Of a stretch of 64,000 nt of DNA, positions 35,501 through 48,932 are shown piece after piece. The notes below the pieces were generated by a model, which searched no databases, was not told the DNA's origin, and saw only the letters and a program-made list of their open reading frames with translations. Within the stretch, counting starts at the first letter, position 1; every line of letters begins with the position of its first letter. The translations under genes and the position numbers were made by a program. The stretch is from Helopsaltes ochotensis (lineage: Eukaryota; Chordata; Aves; Passeriformes; Locustellidae), in assembly GCA_013400155.1 (NCBI GenBank), contig VXBM01000548.1:368897-432896 (forward strand), given 5' to 3'.

Positions 35501-38500
35501 ACCAGGGTCACATTCCCACCCTCCTAAGTGAGGTGGCTGGAGCCACCAGTCCAAGAGGGTGCTAGCAACCTTCTCCTGGGAGCACAACTGCTTTTTCTAG
35601 GCTGCATTTGGATGCAAACTGGCACGCTGTGGCTATGTCTCTTTTTCTTTTTTTTTTTTTCTAATTGTAGTCTGAAGCTTTCCTTAATGGGACAGAGAAG
35701 TCTTTGAGACTGGAAATGTGCTCTTCTCTTTGTTTCTGGTAAGACATAACACTGTCCTCATGGGACCGCACTCCAACAGGGATATTTTAGTTCTGCCTGG
35801 CTCCACTTCTTGCTGGCCCGCGGTCTGATTGCTGTTTGTCACTGGGGCTGCGAGCGCTGGGGAACAGAGACTGCCCTCACTGCAGCCGCTCTAGTAGGCT
35901 GGAGTCCTGGATTTGGCTGGGCTTCCCAAGCATTTCCACGAGGCAAATAGAAACACTAATTTCAGCTGGACACTGTATTCCTTGGGCCCATTCCTAAGGG
36001 GCCGTGTTGTGCTGCCTTTGCCTTTTCTCCATGTTAAATGCATTGCTAGATTTCACCCTGGGGGTTGTTGTGTCCTGCTGGTGGATGATTATATTTCTCT
36101 ATCTGAGACATTGAAGATGAAAGAGCAGTTTGAGATCCTTTTTGATAGATGGAGATACCCTTCTGCCTGGTCCCTGATACGATTTTGTGAAGATGTTGAA
36201 TATGTCCCATCTTTCAGAACTTGATCTCTTTTATACTGGTGTAAAACAGGAATAATTCCATTGGCACCAGTGTAATTTACACCAGTGTAATCATGGGAGA
36301 AGGAGAAGAAATAGGCCTGCAGGGATTTTTTGTTTCTTTTGGGGGAACCATGCTGACTGTAAAACCACAGCAAAATTATTTTTAAATGAGAAAAATTTCT
36401 TTAAGACAGATCAGCCTCTTAAAAAGAGAGACAAATGGAATGAAATGCTGCAGTTCAGAAAGTCCTGTGGTATTTGGGAAATGGGGCAGATTGCTGTAAA
36501 GGGAGTAGTAAACAACCAAAGCCAGGAGAGCTGCAAAAAGAGAAAGACCCAGAAAATGAAGCTGCTTATGAATTACATTATCAAAATTCATCAGAGCACA
36601 AGAGATGAGATTGTAGAGGCAAGTTTATTCTCAGCACATGCGTGGAAAAATGTAAACCTCAGTAAGAACCACTGAGTAAACCTGAGAAAAGAAAATGACT
36701 GTGCCTGGAAATGTTTAGGGGATGGTGTTTGTCAATTAATGAACTGAGAGGCCACCGTTTGCAGCTCACTACACAGCAAAGGCATGCACAAACTAAGCCC
36801 AAAGAAGGAGATTTTTTTCTTTTTCCCCAATAAGAGGAATGCAGGGACATTTTGCTCTGTGCATCATCTGCAATTCGTTTTTTTCTTTCATAAAATAAAA
36901 CCCGGTGATTATTGAGAAGAGAAAGTTTGCTCCAAGTAGCTGGGCAAGGGGTCACGATTACTCACACCACCAGGTTCCCATTTGCCTTCAGGTCTGTTGA
37001 TTTTGATGACAAGCCTTTACCACTCAGTTTCTCAGTTGTGTCAGCAGCTTCCCCAACAGCCCAGCAATGCTTTTTGTGTTAGGCTCTGCAGACAGGAGAG
37101 CAGCTCCAGCCAAAAAGCACACATCGAGTTTGTACTCCCTATTGTAAGAAAAACCTCAGAGTTTGACTAAGTTTAGATCCAGCCTCATGGCTTGGACTCA
37201 CCTCTAAAAGAAATACACAGATATCCCCAACAACATGTTTAAATGTGAAGAGGAAGTTTTCCAAGGACACAATAGGTGTACCTTGTTAGGGAACAGCTCT
37301 TCTTCAGGCCAAGAAGCTTCTCTCTATCCTGGGGAAAAACTGGCAGCATTGGGAACCTTCAGCATGCTGAAAGGAAGAAATGCCAAAGGGTCTGCTGCCT
37401 TGTGAAAGGAAGGCTGCTTGATAAACTTTATGGAAAGAAATAAAACCACAGCATTTTGTCTTAAACACAGACGGCAAGCTGTGAGCACAGCCACCTGGGT
37501 AGTCTGAGCTACACCAGGACTATGAGGATATCAAGGTCAGAAGGAGCCTGGATGCCACCAGGAATGTGAGGAAAGACAGGCTGGTGAAAGGGGATGTGGA
37601 GGAGCCAAGGTGCAGTTGCTGAAATTCATAAATGACTCAACACGGAGACAACTCATGCAGGATCCTGACTTACAAGGGAAAGCATTACGTCTTGCAAGGA
37701 AAAAAACCCAAACAAACCAACACAAAACCACTGTGTGTCCATCTATACATCTGTTCCATAGGCTTAACTGACTCATCACAGAGAAAAAAAAGCCCATTTT
37801 AAGACAGCAGCTCTGCTGAGTCTTTTGGGGCCTTGAGAAAGTGGTTGCGCCATCGGAAATGACCAGACGAACCCCAAGCATCCCTGCATAGCTCACACTA
37901 CAGCTAATGCTCTCACCGTAACAGCAGCAGAGGCTTGGACTGCTTACACAGCCCAACACACTCTGTGCAACATCAGAAAGAGGTGCTGCACTTGGCCAGT
38001 TCTTGTGACATTATAATTAGAGACGGGGATTGAATCAGCGTCCAAATGTGAGATGGTGATGTGACTCAGTTAGATATGTCCACCAACATTGTCATTATCC
38101 TGAATTCTGTCATCTAGAAAAAAATCCAAGCACTGCAATCTTCAGGGCATTCACAATTTAGTGGAGTGAATGCTCCAAATTTGGTACTAATCTTAGCTCT
38201 CCAAGGCCCAAAGTCAGTAAATTGTTTAAAAACATAGCTGGGAGACATGGAATTTTTGGAGCTGCCCCTGTAAAAAAGCTGCCTGAAATTGAGCATTCCA
38301 GAATAGAGATGGACTTTAATTTTTAGGACATCTGAAATGAGCACATGCATTAACGCATCCTTAACTTGTCCTTAATTAAAAATAATCAAAGGTCTATGTC
38401 TATCTCCGAATGGCTCTGATCAGAGAAGGAAAGTTAATGTGTCACAGAAAAAAACCTAACAACCAAAAAGCAAACAAAAATCTCAACGAGAAAACTGCTT

Positions 38501-39577
38501 AAAGTGATTTAAAAATACATGACTGCACCAGGAGAGACCTAGTGAAACCAAGAATGTTGAGGTAAGACCTGCCAGTCCCGTTGAGCACATCATGCATTAA
38601 CAGCTCTCTTTTTCATGTTGCTGGAGTATTCCCTGCACAGCAGCATGAGTTAAAAGTGAGTTTTGAATTGTCATCTGAAATGTCCTCGTCCAAACTTCCC
38701 AGCTTCTTACTCCAAGTCTAGCAAATCTGCAGGTTTGACGCTTCTCAGTGCAAGCAGGTGCATCAGCAGTTGGCCCTTGGAATTCTTTATCCTGGATTTT
38801 TCCTCCTCCTTTGAACCCTCAACTCAAACTGTTTTATGGACAAATTTGCAAGCACACTTTTACTAGTTTCGCCAATATAGAATCTGCACAAGAGATACGG
38901 AGAGCATCCATTCCCTCTTTTGCTGTTAAATGAGATTCATTTAGAGAGCTTTCAAGGTAATTTAAATGTTTAGTAAAACCTATTAAAAGATACATTTTTA
39001 TCCACTGTACAGTAGGAGTGGGATCAGCTGTTAGAGTAGCAAATTTAAGAAAATCCTAAAAGATGTGTTGATCAAAGATGGACCCAAACAACTATCTTAG
39101 CACCAATAACCTGAAACAGTGGTGCTTCAAGGTTGTGGGGAGTAGTTTCTCCACTTACTAATGCTGTTAATATTCCTGACAATTCTACCATCATCTGCTG
39201 ATTGATAAATAGCTCCAGGGCCATACTTAGCCATCAACTACACCCACAAGTTCAAAAAATCAGAAAGATCAAATTCAACCAAGAGTCGATGAGACTGAGG
39301 GCAGCATTTGTCTTCAAGGTGAAGGCAAAACATTTCCATCGAACACAGTGCATTTCCCAGGATTCATTCTCCCTGAAGAAGGAATGTGTGTTTTCATGAG
39401 TTTGAAGATAAACTCAGTTACATCTTTCTGATGATGTGGAAAGGCAGAAAGGTCATTTCTCTATGTTGATTCACTTTTATTTTCTATAGGTTTTTTAAAA
39501 ATGCTAAAATCTGTTGCTGATAGTCTTTGTTATAACAGAACCTCCTGCCCACTTGGGGTACACTTAACTATGGCACA
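32506..39577. other. Non-coding stretch, largely unique
   Basis: Holds the palindromic repeat at 36231-36290, a T-run near 35650 and a small GC-richer patch near 35800-35900. Frames of up to 140 codons (37.5-38.0 kb, minus strand) lack protein-like composition. No gene supported. Confidence 0.55.
36231..36290. repeat. Old palindromic interspersed repeat fragment
   Basis: TATACTGGTGTAAAACAGG at one end is complementary to TTTACACCAGTGTAA at the other, with GGAATAATTCCATTGG between. This resembles a self-complementary repeat I recall being scattered through turtle, crocodilian and bird genomes, perhaps an old non-autonomous DNA transposon. I cannot name the family. Confidence 0.45.
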
Positions 39578-39731
39578 TCATAGAATTATAGAATTATAGA
39601 ACAGTTTGAGTTGAAATGGGCCTTTTAAAGGTCATCTGGTCCAATCCCTCTGCAATGAACAGGGACATCCTCATTAGATGAGGTTGCTCAGAGCCCTGTC
39701 CAACCTGACCTTGAATGCTTCAGGGATGGGA
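39578..39731 (-). mobile_element. CR1 LINE 3' fragment
   Basis: Begins with repeated tail units ATCATAGAATTATAGAATTA, then GGTCATCTGGTCCAATCCC, TCTGCAATGAACAGGGACAT, GTTGCTCAGAGCCCTGTCCA and ACCTGACCTTGAATGCTTCA. Its tail units are the least decayed among the minus-strand copies, suggesting a relatively recent insertion. Confidence 0.95.
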
Positions 39732-40239
39732 TCATAATAATGTTATTTCACAGAAGAAATAGGATGTAGTATCCATTTCTTCTGGAAGAAATAGTGAGGC
39801 TGACAGGTGGAAAATCCTGAGCTATTGTACACTTCAGTGCTAAAGAGGCAGATAAAAGGACAGTCAGGAACACTGATTTTAATTCCTGGCTGTCTAATTG
39901 ATTTTCTTGGATGGTCTTGGCTATCTCCATGGGAGCCAATGTCCTCAAGCCATTAAGAGCTTTGTCTGAATGAGAATAGGGATTTGCTTCATAATTTCAC
40001 CATCTTTCAAATTCTTCCTCTCAAATACAGTAAGGATAATTGATAATTCTTCCCTCCCACTGGTACGGCAATTCTTAACTAATGTTTGCAAAACTCATTA
40101 CCAGTTTTGGATGAAAGGTGTTAGAAAGGTGAAAAACAGATTTGTCACCTTTTTTTAAAGAGAGAGCTTTTGAGGTTTCCTGTGATTGTCCATGTTTTTG
40201 AAGATTAGTCATCTTTACTACAGGATTATGCAAAACGAA

Positions 40240-40300
40240 AGCATGCAGCAGCGGGAGGTTGGGATTAGTGACCCAGAAGGCCCTTCCAGTCCTGTGGAGG
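40240..40300 (+). mobile_element. Possible CR1 tail fragment
   Basis: GGGAGGTTGGGATTAGTGAC followed by CCAGAAGGCCCTTCCAGTCC resembles the sequence just before a CR1 terminus. No octamer repeats follow, so this is weak. Confidence 0.35.
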
Positions 40301-43300
40301 ATTTTCAAAGCTGTACCAAAGATGTTAAAGCCTTCTTGTGTGGTCTGAACTTAACACCTTCAGCACACAAGCCCTATTGAAATTTTTTGTTGCATCCTTT
40401 TAGCAGGATAGAGGCAGGGCCGGGACTGGACCTCTGTGTGAAGGTAAGAGAAAGCACCTGCCCCAACAATGATGCAGAGCACCATACAAGATCACTCAGG
40501 AAATGGGAGGGGTCGAGAAACACCTAAAGAGACACAAACAACCACATCTCTCCGGCCCTGAGATGCCACCTCTAGAGCCACCACTTGTGTTACCATTGCC
40601 CAGGCAATGTTGGACCTCCCTTCTGAAACCCACCAGCGGCTGGCAGCAGTTGTGACAGTGGTTTTGTGGTGCAGACACCTGTCCATGTGAAACCAACCTG
40701 GGACCACCACGCTCATTTTCTTGTGGCAATTTACCAGCTTCCCATATAGTAATATTTTTTGACAGTCATGGTCTTGGGCTGGAATAAAACCAGTGATCTA
40801 GTGATGGAAGCTGTTTTGGTCATGCTCCTAGCCAAGACTGTATTTTACCTCTCTGGAAGGTGGGCAATGGTGTTGCTTTCCCATTTTGGGGCAGGTATGT
40901 GTTAGAGGTTAACTCGGATAGTCTCAAACCCCACACCTCCGAGCCTTTCTGAGGAAACCAACAGTCTCTGGTGCTCAAATGTGCTTTGCCAGCCAAAATG
41001 TCAACCGCATGCCACCTCCAAGGCAGCCACAGTTCAGGGGTTGCACATCAGAGCCACTGGTCCATATTTATAAAGTGCTTTGATATCCCAGATGAAAGGA
41101 CAGTATATAAACGCCCCATTCATTTAGGTGACATACAGAAGCAGCAAGCAGAAAAATCGTTACCCACAGGTTTAGAAAGGCGTATTCCTGTTTATTAATT
41201 GAAGACCACATAAAGAATACTTGGTTAAAGTGTTCCTCTTGGAGTGGACATTTCAGTGCTGGTCCAATGAATGAAAATAATCTGCGTGTGCGAGTGGCAT
41301 AAATATCAAGTTTGCACAACCCAAAACAAAATTCTCCTTAAAAATGCAGTGAAAATCTTTTTATATGGAACTATCCTTATGCCTACAGACCAATGGGGAG
41401 TGAGGCAATCAGTCCTTTGCCAGGTCAGGAGTAGAGTGAAATTATTATCCTAGCAAAAAATAATCTAAGTTAGAAAAGGAATAATTGTTACAATGTGAGC
41501 ACAAGCTGTTCTGCAGCTTAGTATGTGTCAAATTAAACCACCTATGGGTTCACCAGTTCTCTCTCTGTTATGCATGTAACGGAGTTTTTGGATTTCTAGA
41601 CCTGTATTCCTCACTTCTTTCTTTATCTTTGAGATACATGACCCCATCGCTTCATTTGGAAAGTTATGTTAAATAAAACCTTTTCTGCCTGTCATCTCAG
41701 TATTCAAGTGCTGAGCAGATACCCATTCAGAGTCCCTGGGAGCATGCAGAGTCTTTCATATTTCATAACCATAAAAATAAATAAATTACAAAGCAGAAAG
41801 GAGATAAGGCACAGGTTTAGGCTGCCTTTTGAAGATTTATTAAAACAAACCAATATTTCTTATAATGTGCATGTAACCAGAATATATAATTGACAATGAT
41901 AATCATTAACAGGTACTAATGTTATTTCAGAACAGAGGACAGAACGAGACAGACTAAACCTCCGTGCATGCAGTAAAGGAAATCCAAACTGTGATAATTA
42001 AATGCAAATAAAGCCTGGGGGCAAAAATTCCTGGTCTCTCTAAGATAAGAGAAATGTATTTCTACCATCTATAGTTCATTTATTTCTCTTGAAGACTCTA
42101 ATTTGTTTTTAAGCTAATAGATCAAACATTCTTGTCACAGGTCGTACAACTGTCTCAAATATGTGAGAAGTACCCGCCAGGCGAGGACCACCAGCAATTT
42201 TTATGATTTCTTTACACTACAAATATTTGGCAGAACTGAAATCACCCAATAAAATAAACCTGTGGATTCATCTGCAGTTTTAGACTCTCTCCAAGTATTT
42301 TTTGGACTCCTTCCCAAAATAACTGATGCTCATGATATTCCAATATCAAATGAAAATATGTCCTAATTTTCATGTCTCACTACCACCATCTGTTATTAAA
42401 GAGAAAGTGGTCTTTTTCCTAGTGGGCCAGGTGGTTTGGAAACACCCATGTGGCGATGAGAAGAGCTCTCATCCTGCCGCTCTTCTGGTCCTTCATGTCG
42501 CTGGGTTGGTGGGATTTGGACATAACAAAGGGCAGACCAATGAAGCGCTGCTGTCGGAATACAATTTCATCCAGTACCAGCATCATGTGCCAACTGGCTC
42601 CCAAGGAGCACCACGAATCCCCATGTCTCCAGGGGAGAGGAAGATTGAATTTAATAGTGTGTAAGAATAGTGTAAGGGAAGGGCTCAGGCTCCTCTTTGG
42701 GAAAGCCTTTAGCAAAAAGGAATAGATTACAAATACCAGGTCTGAAAAGTCGACTCAGCCATACTGACATGGCAGACGTCTTCAGTGAAAGGCACTCAGC
42801 AGTACACAAATGTTGCAGTCACTTCTGTGAGGTTCAGATCAGGTGACACTTCAGAAAGTCACTCACTGACCTTTGTAGACATTCAGCCCTTCTTAATATT
42901 ACATCCATGCTTCAAGTATAAAAGCATAGTCTTTCTCCTCCAAAGATGAATTAAGTTATAAACCACCCCAACCTTCTCCCTGTACTGCTGCGTTTGACAA
43001 CCAAACCACATCACCGCTTATTCACCCCACCAAGGCATCCCAGAAAGCCATTCCTAAACAGCTGACGCTGCTCTTCCCCATTCCTGCAGATATTTTTCTT
43101 TCCAGACATCTTGAGCTGTAGTTTTAGCAAGTGCTACTTGCAGTATGTCTTGTAAATCCTACAAACCACTGTAAAATCACATAGTGTCAATTTTATGTGT
43201 CTTCCAACAGAAAAATCTGTGGTTTTTGTTTCGACCAGTCTCTGAGCTGTACAGTGCCTTGTAAGTATTCATTTTTAGGGTCATCACCCATTCTGGTTTT

Positions 43301-44320
43301 TGCAAAGCTCTCCAGTTTTACAAGGTTTGTCTCACACCATGCTAGACTAGCTGATAGCTGGCTAATAGTGACTCGGTGGTAGAAGACAAATTTCTTTATT
43401 AATGTAATGCTGAATTCAAACACTGCTGTTTCTGTGGATTGAAATCATATCCTTTTAGATATAGTAGTGTAGCAAGTAGAGCCGCTGAGAAATTTCCATT
43501 TTATTTGTTTCTTTTTTTAATACCAAGTTGGATTTTTACAAAGACAGAATTGCCCCTAGGAAAAGCTTGATTTTCCTGAATTGTTTCCATTTCCCCTCAG
43601 AAGATCTGAAGCAAAGTATTTAATTCAGGGTCAACATGATCTGAAAATTGTTCAGGTCAGGTCTAAACAAATAAAAACTATTGTAGGTCAAGTCAGCCTG
43701 ACATGGATCTGCTTTAGCTGGAGTTACACATACATGTTGGGATCTGCATATCTGTTATGAAGCAATGGAGAGTCTCTCTACAAGGAAAGCCAGCCAACAA
43801 GAAAACAACAGGAAGAAAACAACTTCACAAGTGAATGGAGAAAAACTGTAAATACAGCTGAATGTTGAAACTGCCCAAAACCCCAAAATATTGCTAAATA
43901 CTTCCTGCATTCACAATAAAAGGTTTTTATACTAGTATCTCGTTGTAATGGAAGTTTCCAACAGTTCACCTTGGGATCCAAATCCAAGATGAAAATGAAT
44001 GTTTAAGGGCAGGACACAAACCTAGATCTTTGTAGGGACATGTCTGCTTAGAGACATAAAACTGTTTTGTTAACTGGCAGAGAATACTGGATGGATCACA
44101 GTGGGATTTGTTGTGTTTCATACACGATCATTCCCGTTCCACAGTCAGGAAACTGGGACTGCGTGAGCACTGCTACGGAGCAATACAGGAAACAGTGCGA
44201 GGACATTGGAGGGTCTTTAACTACTAGAACTCAAAACCAACAAAAAGCCCTTCTTTTGAGGTAAGCTGTCTTCCAGGACAGGACCACAAAGGACCACATG
44301 AATCTATGAAGTGGAAAATT

Positions 44321-44345
44321 AAAAAAAAAAAAAAAAAAAAAAAAA
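44321..44345 (+). repeat. A25 homopolymer
   Basis: Twenty-five adenines with no recognisable retroelement or gene copy upstream. It could be simple slippage or the tail of an unidentified retroposed RNA. Confidence 0.97.
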
Positions 44346-45574
44346 GGAAAGACATCATTCTTCACAAAATATGTGGCCAACATATTTTGTTGGGCTTGTG
44401 CAGTGAGATGCTGCACAATAGAAAGTTTTGCATGAGGTCAGAAAGCGATCAGCTACTAGCAGCTTGTGTAGGCAGGGGATGAAGAAGAGGGGGAGCAGTT
44501 TTTAAGACCAGGGTGTTCTTCATGATCCTCTGGCAGAACAAGGATCTCTTCAGAGAGGGGAAGGCTATCTGAGAATCTCATCTCTAGATCTGTCCAGTCT
44601 CACCACTACTGTGCTGTTCTTGACCCAGGCCACTGGCAGACCATTGAGTCTTTCTTGTTCTCCATCTGTGACACGTTTCAACTGCTTCCCTTGATCTTTA
44701 ATTACAGGTCTGTGGATGGCTGTAGGGGGCTGGAGAAAGGATGTGTTGTGGCCTGAGCCGCAAACGTTCTGCAGACACATTTGAACTTACCACCAGTGTA
44801 CATTTGCCTGTGATATGGAGGACTGGAAGTGATGACTAAAACACTCTCTTCTAAATTTATATTTCTACACTCCTGACCCACAAATGCAGTATCATTCAGA
44901 GGTCCACACCAGGACACTACTTGCTGAAAAAGGGCCCTTCTCGGGCTTGGCTAAATGCTGAAGGACCTACTTCCTAGGGGGTGGTGTTTTTCAGGAAAAA
45001 AACCTCACTGTTCCCTCATCCACTGTCTACACAAGCTGTCTGTGTTTTCTTCCCCATAATGACTCAAATAATATGTAACAGAAGTTTGACTCTACTGTAT
45101 GCAAAAGCTAATGGCTTTATGATAGAGGAAAAACTCAGACATGAAGGGACATCGTAGAAACATGAAGAGCTGAGGAAAGATGAAGAGGTACAGAAAGGGA
45201 TAATATGAACTGAGTATCCTGCAGGTCCAGAACAAACCAAGCCTACACATTTCAAAATAACATCCCAGTTCCTCCTACTGGGTTTCCAGGAATATAATTT
45301 AATTCAGCGCCAGCACCAAGACAGACTTTTCTCCATGACACAGACATCACAGGTGGAGATGCATCCGCCAAGTACCCACCTGGACCAGCTCACTGAAGAC
45401 TGGTGTCCTCCAGATTCTCTGAACAGACAAAACCTGCTGAGTGGGAGCTGTGTTAAGTCTCATATCCTTGACACAGCTCCAGTAACCCACTCACCATCGG
45501 GTTAAGCTCCTATGAACACGAGCAGAGCTCCTTACATGTTGTGCAACACAATGGAAAATTGAGACCATACCATA

Positions 45575-45690
45575 GATGAGGACATAGGAGTTACGTGGTT
45601 TGCCTGAGGCCACACAGTGAGTCAGCGGCTAAATTATAAACTTGGGAGTCCCTGGCTCCAAGTCACTTATTCAATCTATGCTGCCTCTAA
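45575..45690 (+). mobile_element. Ancient MIR-like SINE fragment
   Basis: Contains GATGAGGACATAGGAG, GCCTGAGGCCACACAGTGAG, TCAGCGGCTAAATTATAAAC, then TCCCTGGCTCCAAGTC and CTATGCTGCCTCT. These follow the conserved order of the MIR core and right end. Better preserved than the copy at 4.2 kb. No target-site duplication could be picked out. Confidence 0.65.
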
Positions 45691-47333
45691 GGCATATTAC
45701 ATTGGGGGTATTGTATGGAAATGACATTAACTTTGAAGAGCAGTGTACAGTAGAAACAAGCAAAATAAGTGGGCTTTATTGTGGGCTGATTTTAAAAAAA
45801 AAAGTATGAAAAAAGTGACACGAGCAGTTTTGCAAGCATACAGTATAAATTAGTTTTGCACAATTTGATTTTGAAACCACCCTCCTGGATTAAAAACCTA
45901 AACACCAAGTTTCATCCCATAATGGACCCTTCTTTTCCACTCTTTTTAAAGTTTTTTTCTTTTTCTGGCAATTCTGTTAACCCCTGAAAATAGTGGTTTA
46001 ATATGGAAATGCTGACAGCTCCTTAAAGCAGAGCATCGCATTTGCAACACTGTAATTATGCCTACTTCAAAATGCTCCAAAGAAAACAAGATTTTCCTGT
46101 TCAAACAAATCTTGAATGGCTTTAACCCCAGAATTAAATCGTTCAGACCAAAGAGGGCCATGTTAAGCATGCTGAACCAGGGCTGTACCAAGGACATGTG
46201 GAAAGAGATAAATGCAAACTGATTTTACAATATTTACGTAATTAGATCCACATCTCTGCTTTTCTCTATTGAATGAGTAAGACCAGATTAACCTTATTAT
46301 TATGATGTTTATTTGATTGACTTAGGAATTCCATCTGGATAAAAGAGAGCCTAGATGTCTTTCCCCATGCATGCCCAGCGTGAAGCCAATCAGCATGCCT
46401 CTCTGAGTAACAAATTTGGTTTATGTCATCTATCAGCAAGATACTGTAATATTGGATATAGCTTTAGTTCAGTGAATGACTGCTCCTTAAAGACCACTCA
46501 GCTTAGAGGTTTCCATCCTGCATTTTTATGTCCCCACAGAAAATTACTTGTCAGATTTTCCACTCTTGTGATGAGGGTGGTAAGGAAATGTGTGGTGCAG
46601 AACGCGTGCATGGCACATTTAAACAAGAACGCAACCAATAGCTCAGCACTGCCTTTTTGGTGGAGGATGTTTGCCTGTTTTGCAACACTTCCTTGCATCC
46701 CTTTTCTGCCCTGTAGAACAGAGACAGAGATGTGTGTAGATACAGGATTGCTGTGCCAGTGATGAGAGAGCAAGAGAAAAGGGAAAGGTTTCCTCTACCG
46801 CTCATAACTTTGATTGTTAGGACTTCTTCATGCAAATTTTCCTTCCTAACAATATTTATTCCATCCCCATTTAGTATAAGTAATGTTAGACCAAAAATTA
46901 AGAGGAATTTGGTGGAAGTCTCATTGCATTTGTACATGCAAAACCAAAATTTTGAGTTAATAGAAGTCCCCTGCTGATGGATTCTTACTTTCTTTGAAAA
47001 CTATCCCACCAGCTAATTAAAAACCAGAGACCTTCTCGTGGTAGGAACCCTCACTTTCCAGATAAGAGAATAACACCGCAAGCTGAAACTGGGACAGGTT
47101 GGATTTATTTTCCAGCTTTGCGTAACCAAGACAGACCCACACAGTCAATCTTGACCATCTCCAACCATCAAAACGAAATATTAATTTATTTTCCATTTTT
47201 TATCAGTGTTGTTTACTCAGGTTGCCAATAATTTCTGGGCAGAGTCTTCTTTTGACTTCATGCAGGTACAACATCCAGAGTTCAGACTTCTGAGTGCAAC
47301 TCAGGGGCAAGCAATCAATCCAAAGAGATTACA

Positions 47334-47513
47334 AAATCACAGAGGCACAGGATGGGTCAGATTGGAAGGAACCACAGAGAGTCATCTGGTCCAACATCCC
47401 TGCTCAAGCAGGGTCATCCCAGAGCCCATGGCACTGGATTGTGCCCAGACAGTTTGGAATTTCGCCAGTGAGGGGAACTGCACGCCCTCTCTGGACAATC
47501 TGGCCACTTGAAT
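47334..47513 (-). mobile_element. CR1 LINE 3' fragment
   Basis: Contains AAAATCACAGAGGCACAGGA, ATTGGAAGGAACCACAGAGA, TCATCTGGTCCAACATCCCT, CAAGCAGGGTCATCCCAGAG, GGATTGTGCCCAGACAGTTT and CTCTCTGGACAATCTGG. Two frames of 101 and 186 codons run through it and are not genes. Confidence 0.93.
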
Positions 47514-48235
47514 CGGACCAAGAACTTTTCTGTCATCAAAGTTGCCATCTTGTAACTGTAAATAGACATCTTGCAAATGTTTCTTTTTTATCTGATTTCC
47601 CACTTCTTGCTGTAATAGACACACAGGAATTTGCCATCAGGCTGCAATCTGACACGGCTGGGGTACAGGAGACTCTGCCTGTTACCTCACCCGTACCACA
47701 CAGACTTGCTCTTGACTTCCTCCTGTGCATTATCACAACAGACTCCAACTTGTGCTTCGTTTTTCTGTTGGGAAAAGATTGTGCAACCTCCAACACTCAC
47801 CCAGAAACCCTTCCCCCACAGGGAAGGAAGCCTCCAGCCAAACGAAAGCTTTGATATTAAGAGCACAGTGATGTGTAAACCCATAATAATGTGCTTGGAT
47901 GGCAGCTCTCCTTCAGGAAAACAACAGAACAGAACACTCCTAATTAAGGTATTGGCTCAGAGAAGGTACCGGGTCCAAAACTATTTTGACTCATATGGAA
48001 TTTATACGGAATGCAACGTGCAATAAAAACACCAGGGCACCCAGATGTGGATGTTCCCCAGCTGGCTGTCTGTTCTCTTTGATGGCAAGCTACAAAGATC
48101 CTTCCTGACACAGTCATCTCCATGGGAAGCAAGAGGTGGCTCCTTCATCTTCTCATATAGAATTGAGCAGTGGAAGGGAAATTTTGGAACGAGGTTTAAA
48201 TTTACAAATATAAGTTGCTCTCAGTTTTTATTTTC

Positions 48236-48295
48236 TGTGGGTTCTTGGACTTGATGATGCTTGTGGGTCCCTTCCAGCTCAGAATATTCAGAATA
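48236..48295 (+). mobile_element. CR1 LINE tail
   Basis: TTGGACTTGATGATGCTTGT, then GGGTCCCTTCCAGCTCAGAA and TATTCAGAATA, the last part of a CR1 element. Severely 5'-truncated. Confidence 0.75.
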
Positions 48296-48872
48296 TGTTT
48301 CTGTGGTTCCTCCAAAACTCAGGGATGGGTCACACAATGCCAAGGGAAACTTTTGGGAAGCATAGCCTGGGGCTCCCCCGGGTTCCTGCTTGGGGCTGTG
48401 CATTGAGATGTTGTTTTTCCCTGCAGCTGTTGGGGGCAGTAGACAATCAGTCCTGGGTTTCTATAATCTGTATGACCTGGGTGTGGATCACATATAGTCC
48501 TGATGCCAAATAGATTTGCAAGCCACCTGGCATGTTAAGAATATAGGCAAAATGTAAGACCTGCCTTGAGAAATGGCTGTTCTGGTGGTCCTTGAGACTA
48601 TTGTACTCCTAATCAGGGCCAAATTCTGCTATCATAAATTGCAGTATGATTTAGCAAATGCCAATTGATTTTGGCTAGAATTTTCTCACTTTCATGCCAT
48701 GAGAAACCTTATTTTAGATGTAACTGAATTTCCAAACAAGTTCCAGGAAATGAGTAGTTTCAGCCTGAGAGTCAGGAAAACAGATTTTCTTTGGACAGAG
48801 GCAGAAGGCAGATTACAGGCAGAGGCCAGCAAGACAAAATTTTGGAGGTTTTTTTACACTAATGGTCACCAA

Positions 48873-48932
48873 ATGATGGATGATCTTTAAGATGTCTTCC
48901 AGCTTTGACAGTTTAGTGATTCCGTGATTCTG
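48873..48932 (+). mobile_element. CR1 LINE tail
   Basis: GGATGATCTTTAAGATGTCT, then TCCAGCTTTGACAG and terminal TAGTGATTCCGTGATTCTG. The two terminal octamers are still readable. Confidence 0.72.

Larger units (their letters stand above)
39732..47333. other. Non-coding stretch, largely unique
   Basis: Contains the MIR-like SINE at 45.6 kb and the A25 tract at 44.3 kb. Frames at 42.3-42.7 kb and 46.3-46.9 kb (up to 135 codons) overlap each other on both strands without codon bias, so no gene is called. Confidence 0.55.

Noticed and set aside
44067..44264. Cys/Trp-containing plus-strand frame suggestive of a lectin-like fold
   Set aside because: The spacing does not match a C-type lectin domain and no splice sites bound it convincingly.
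47294..47854. 186-codon plus-strand frame
   Set aside because: Its first part runs antisense through a CR1 fragment; the rest lacks protein-like features.
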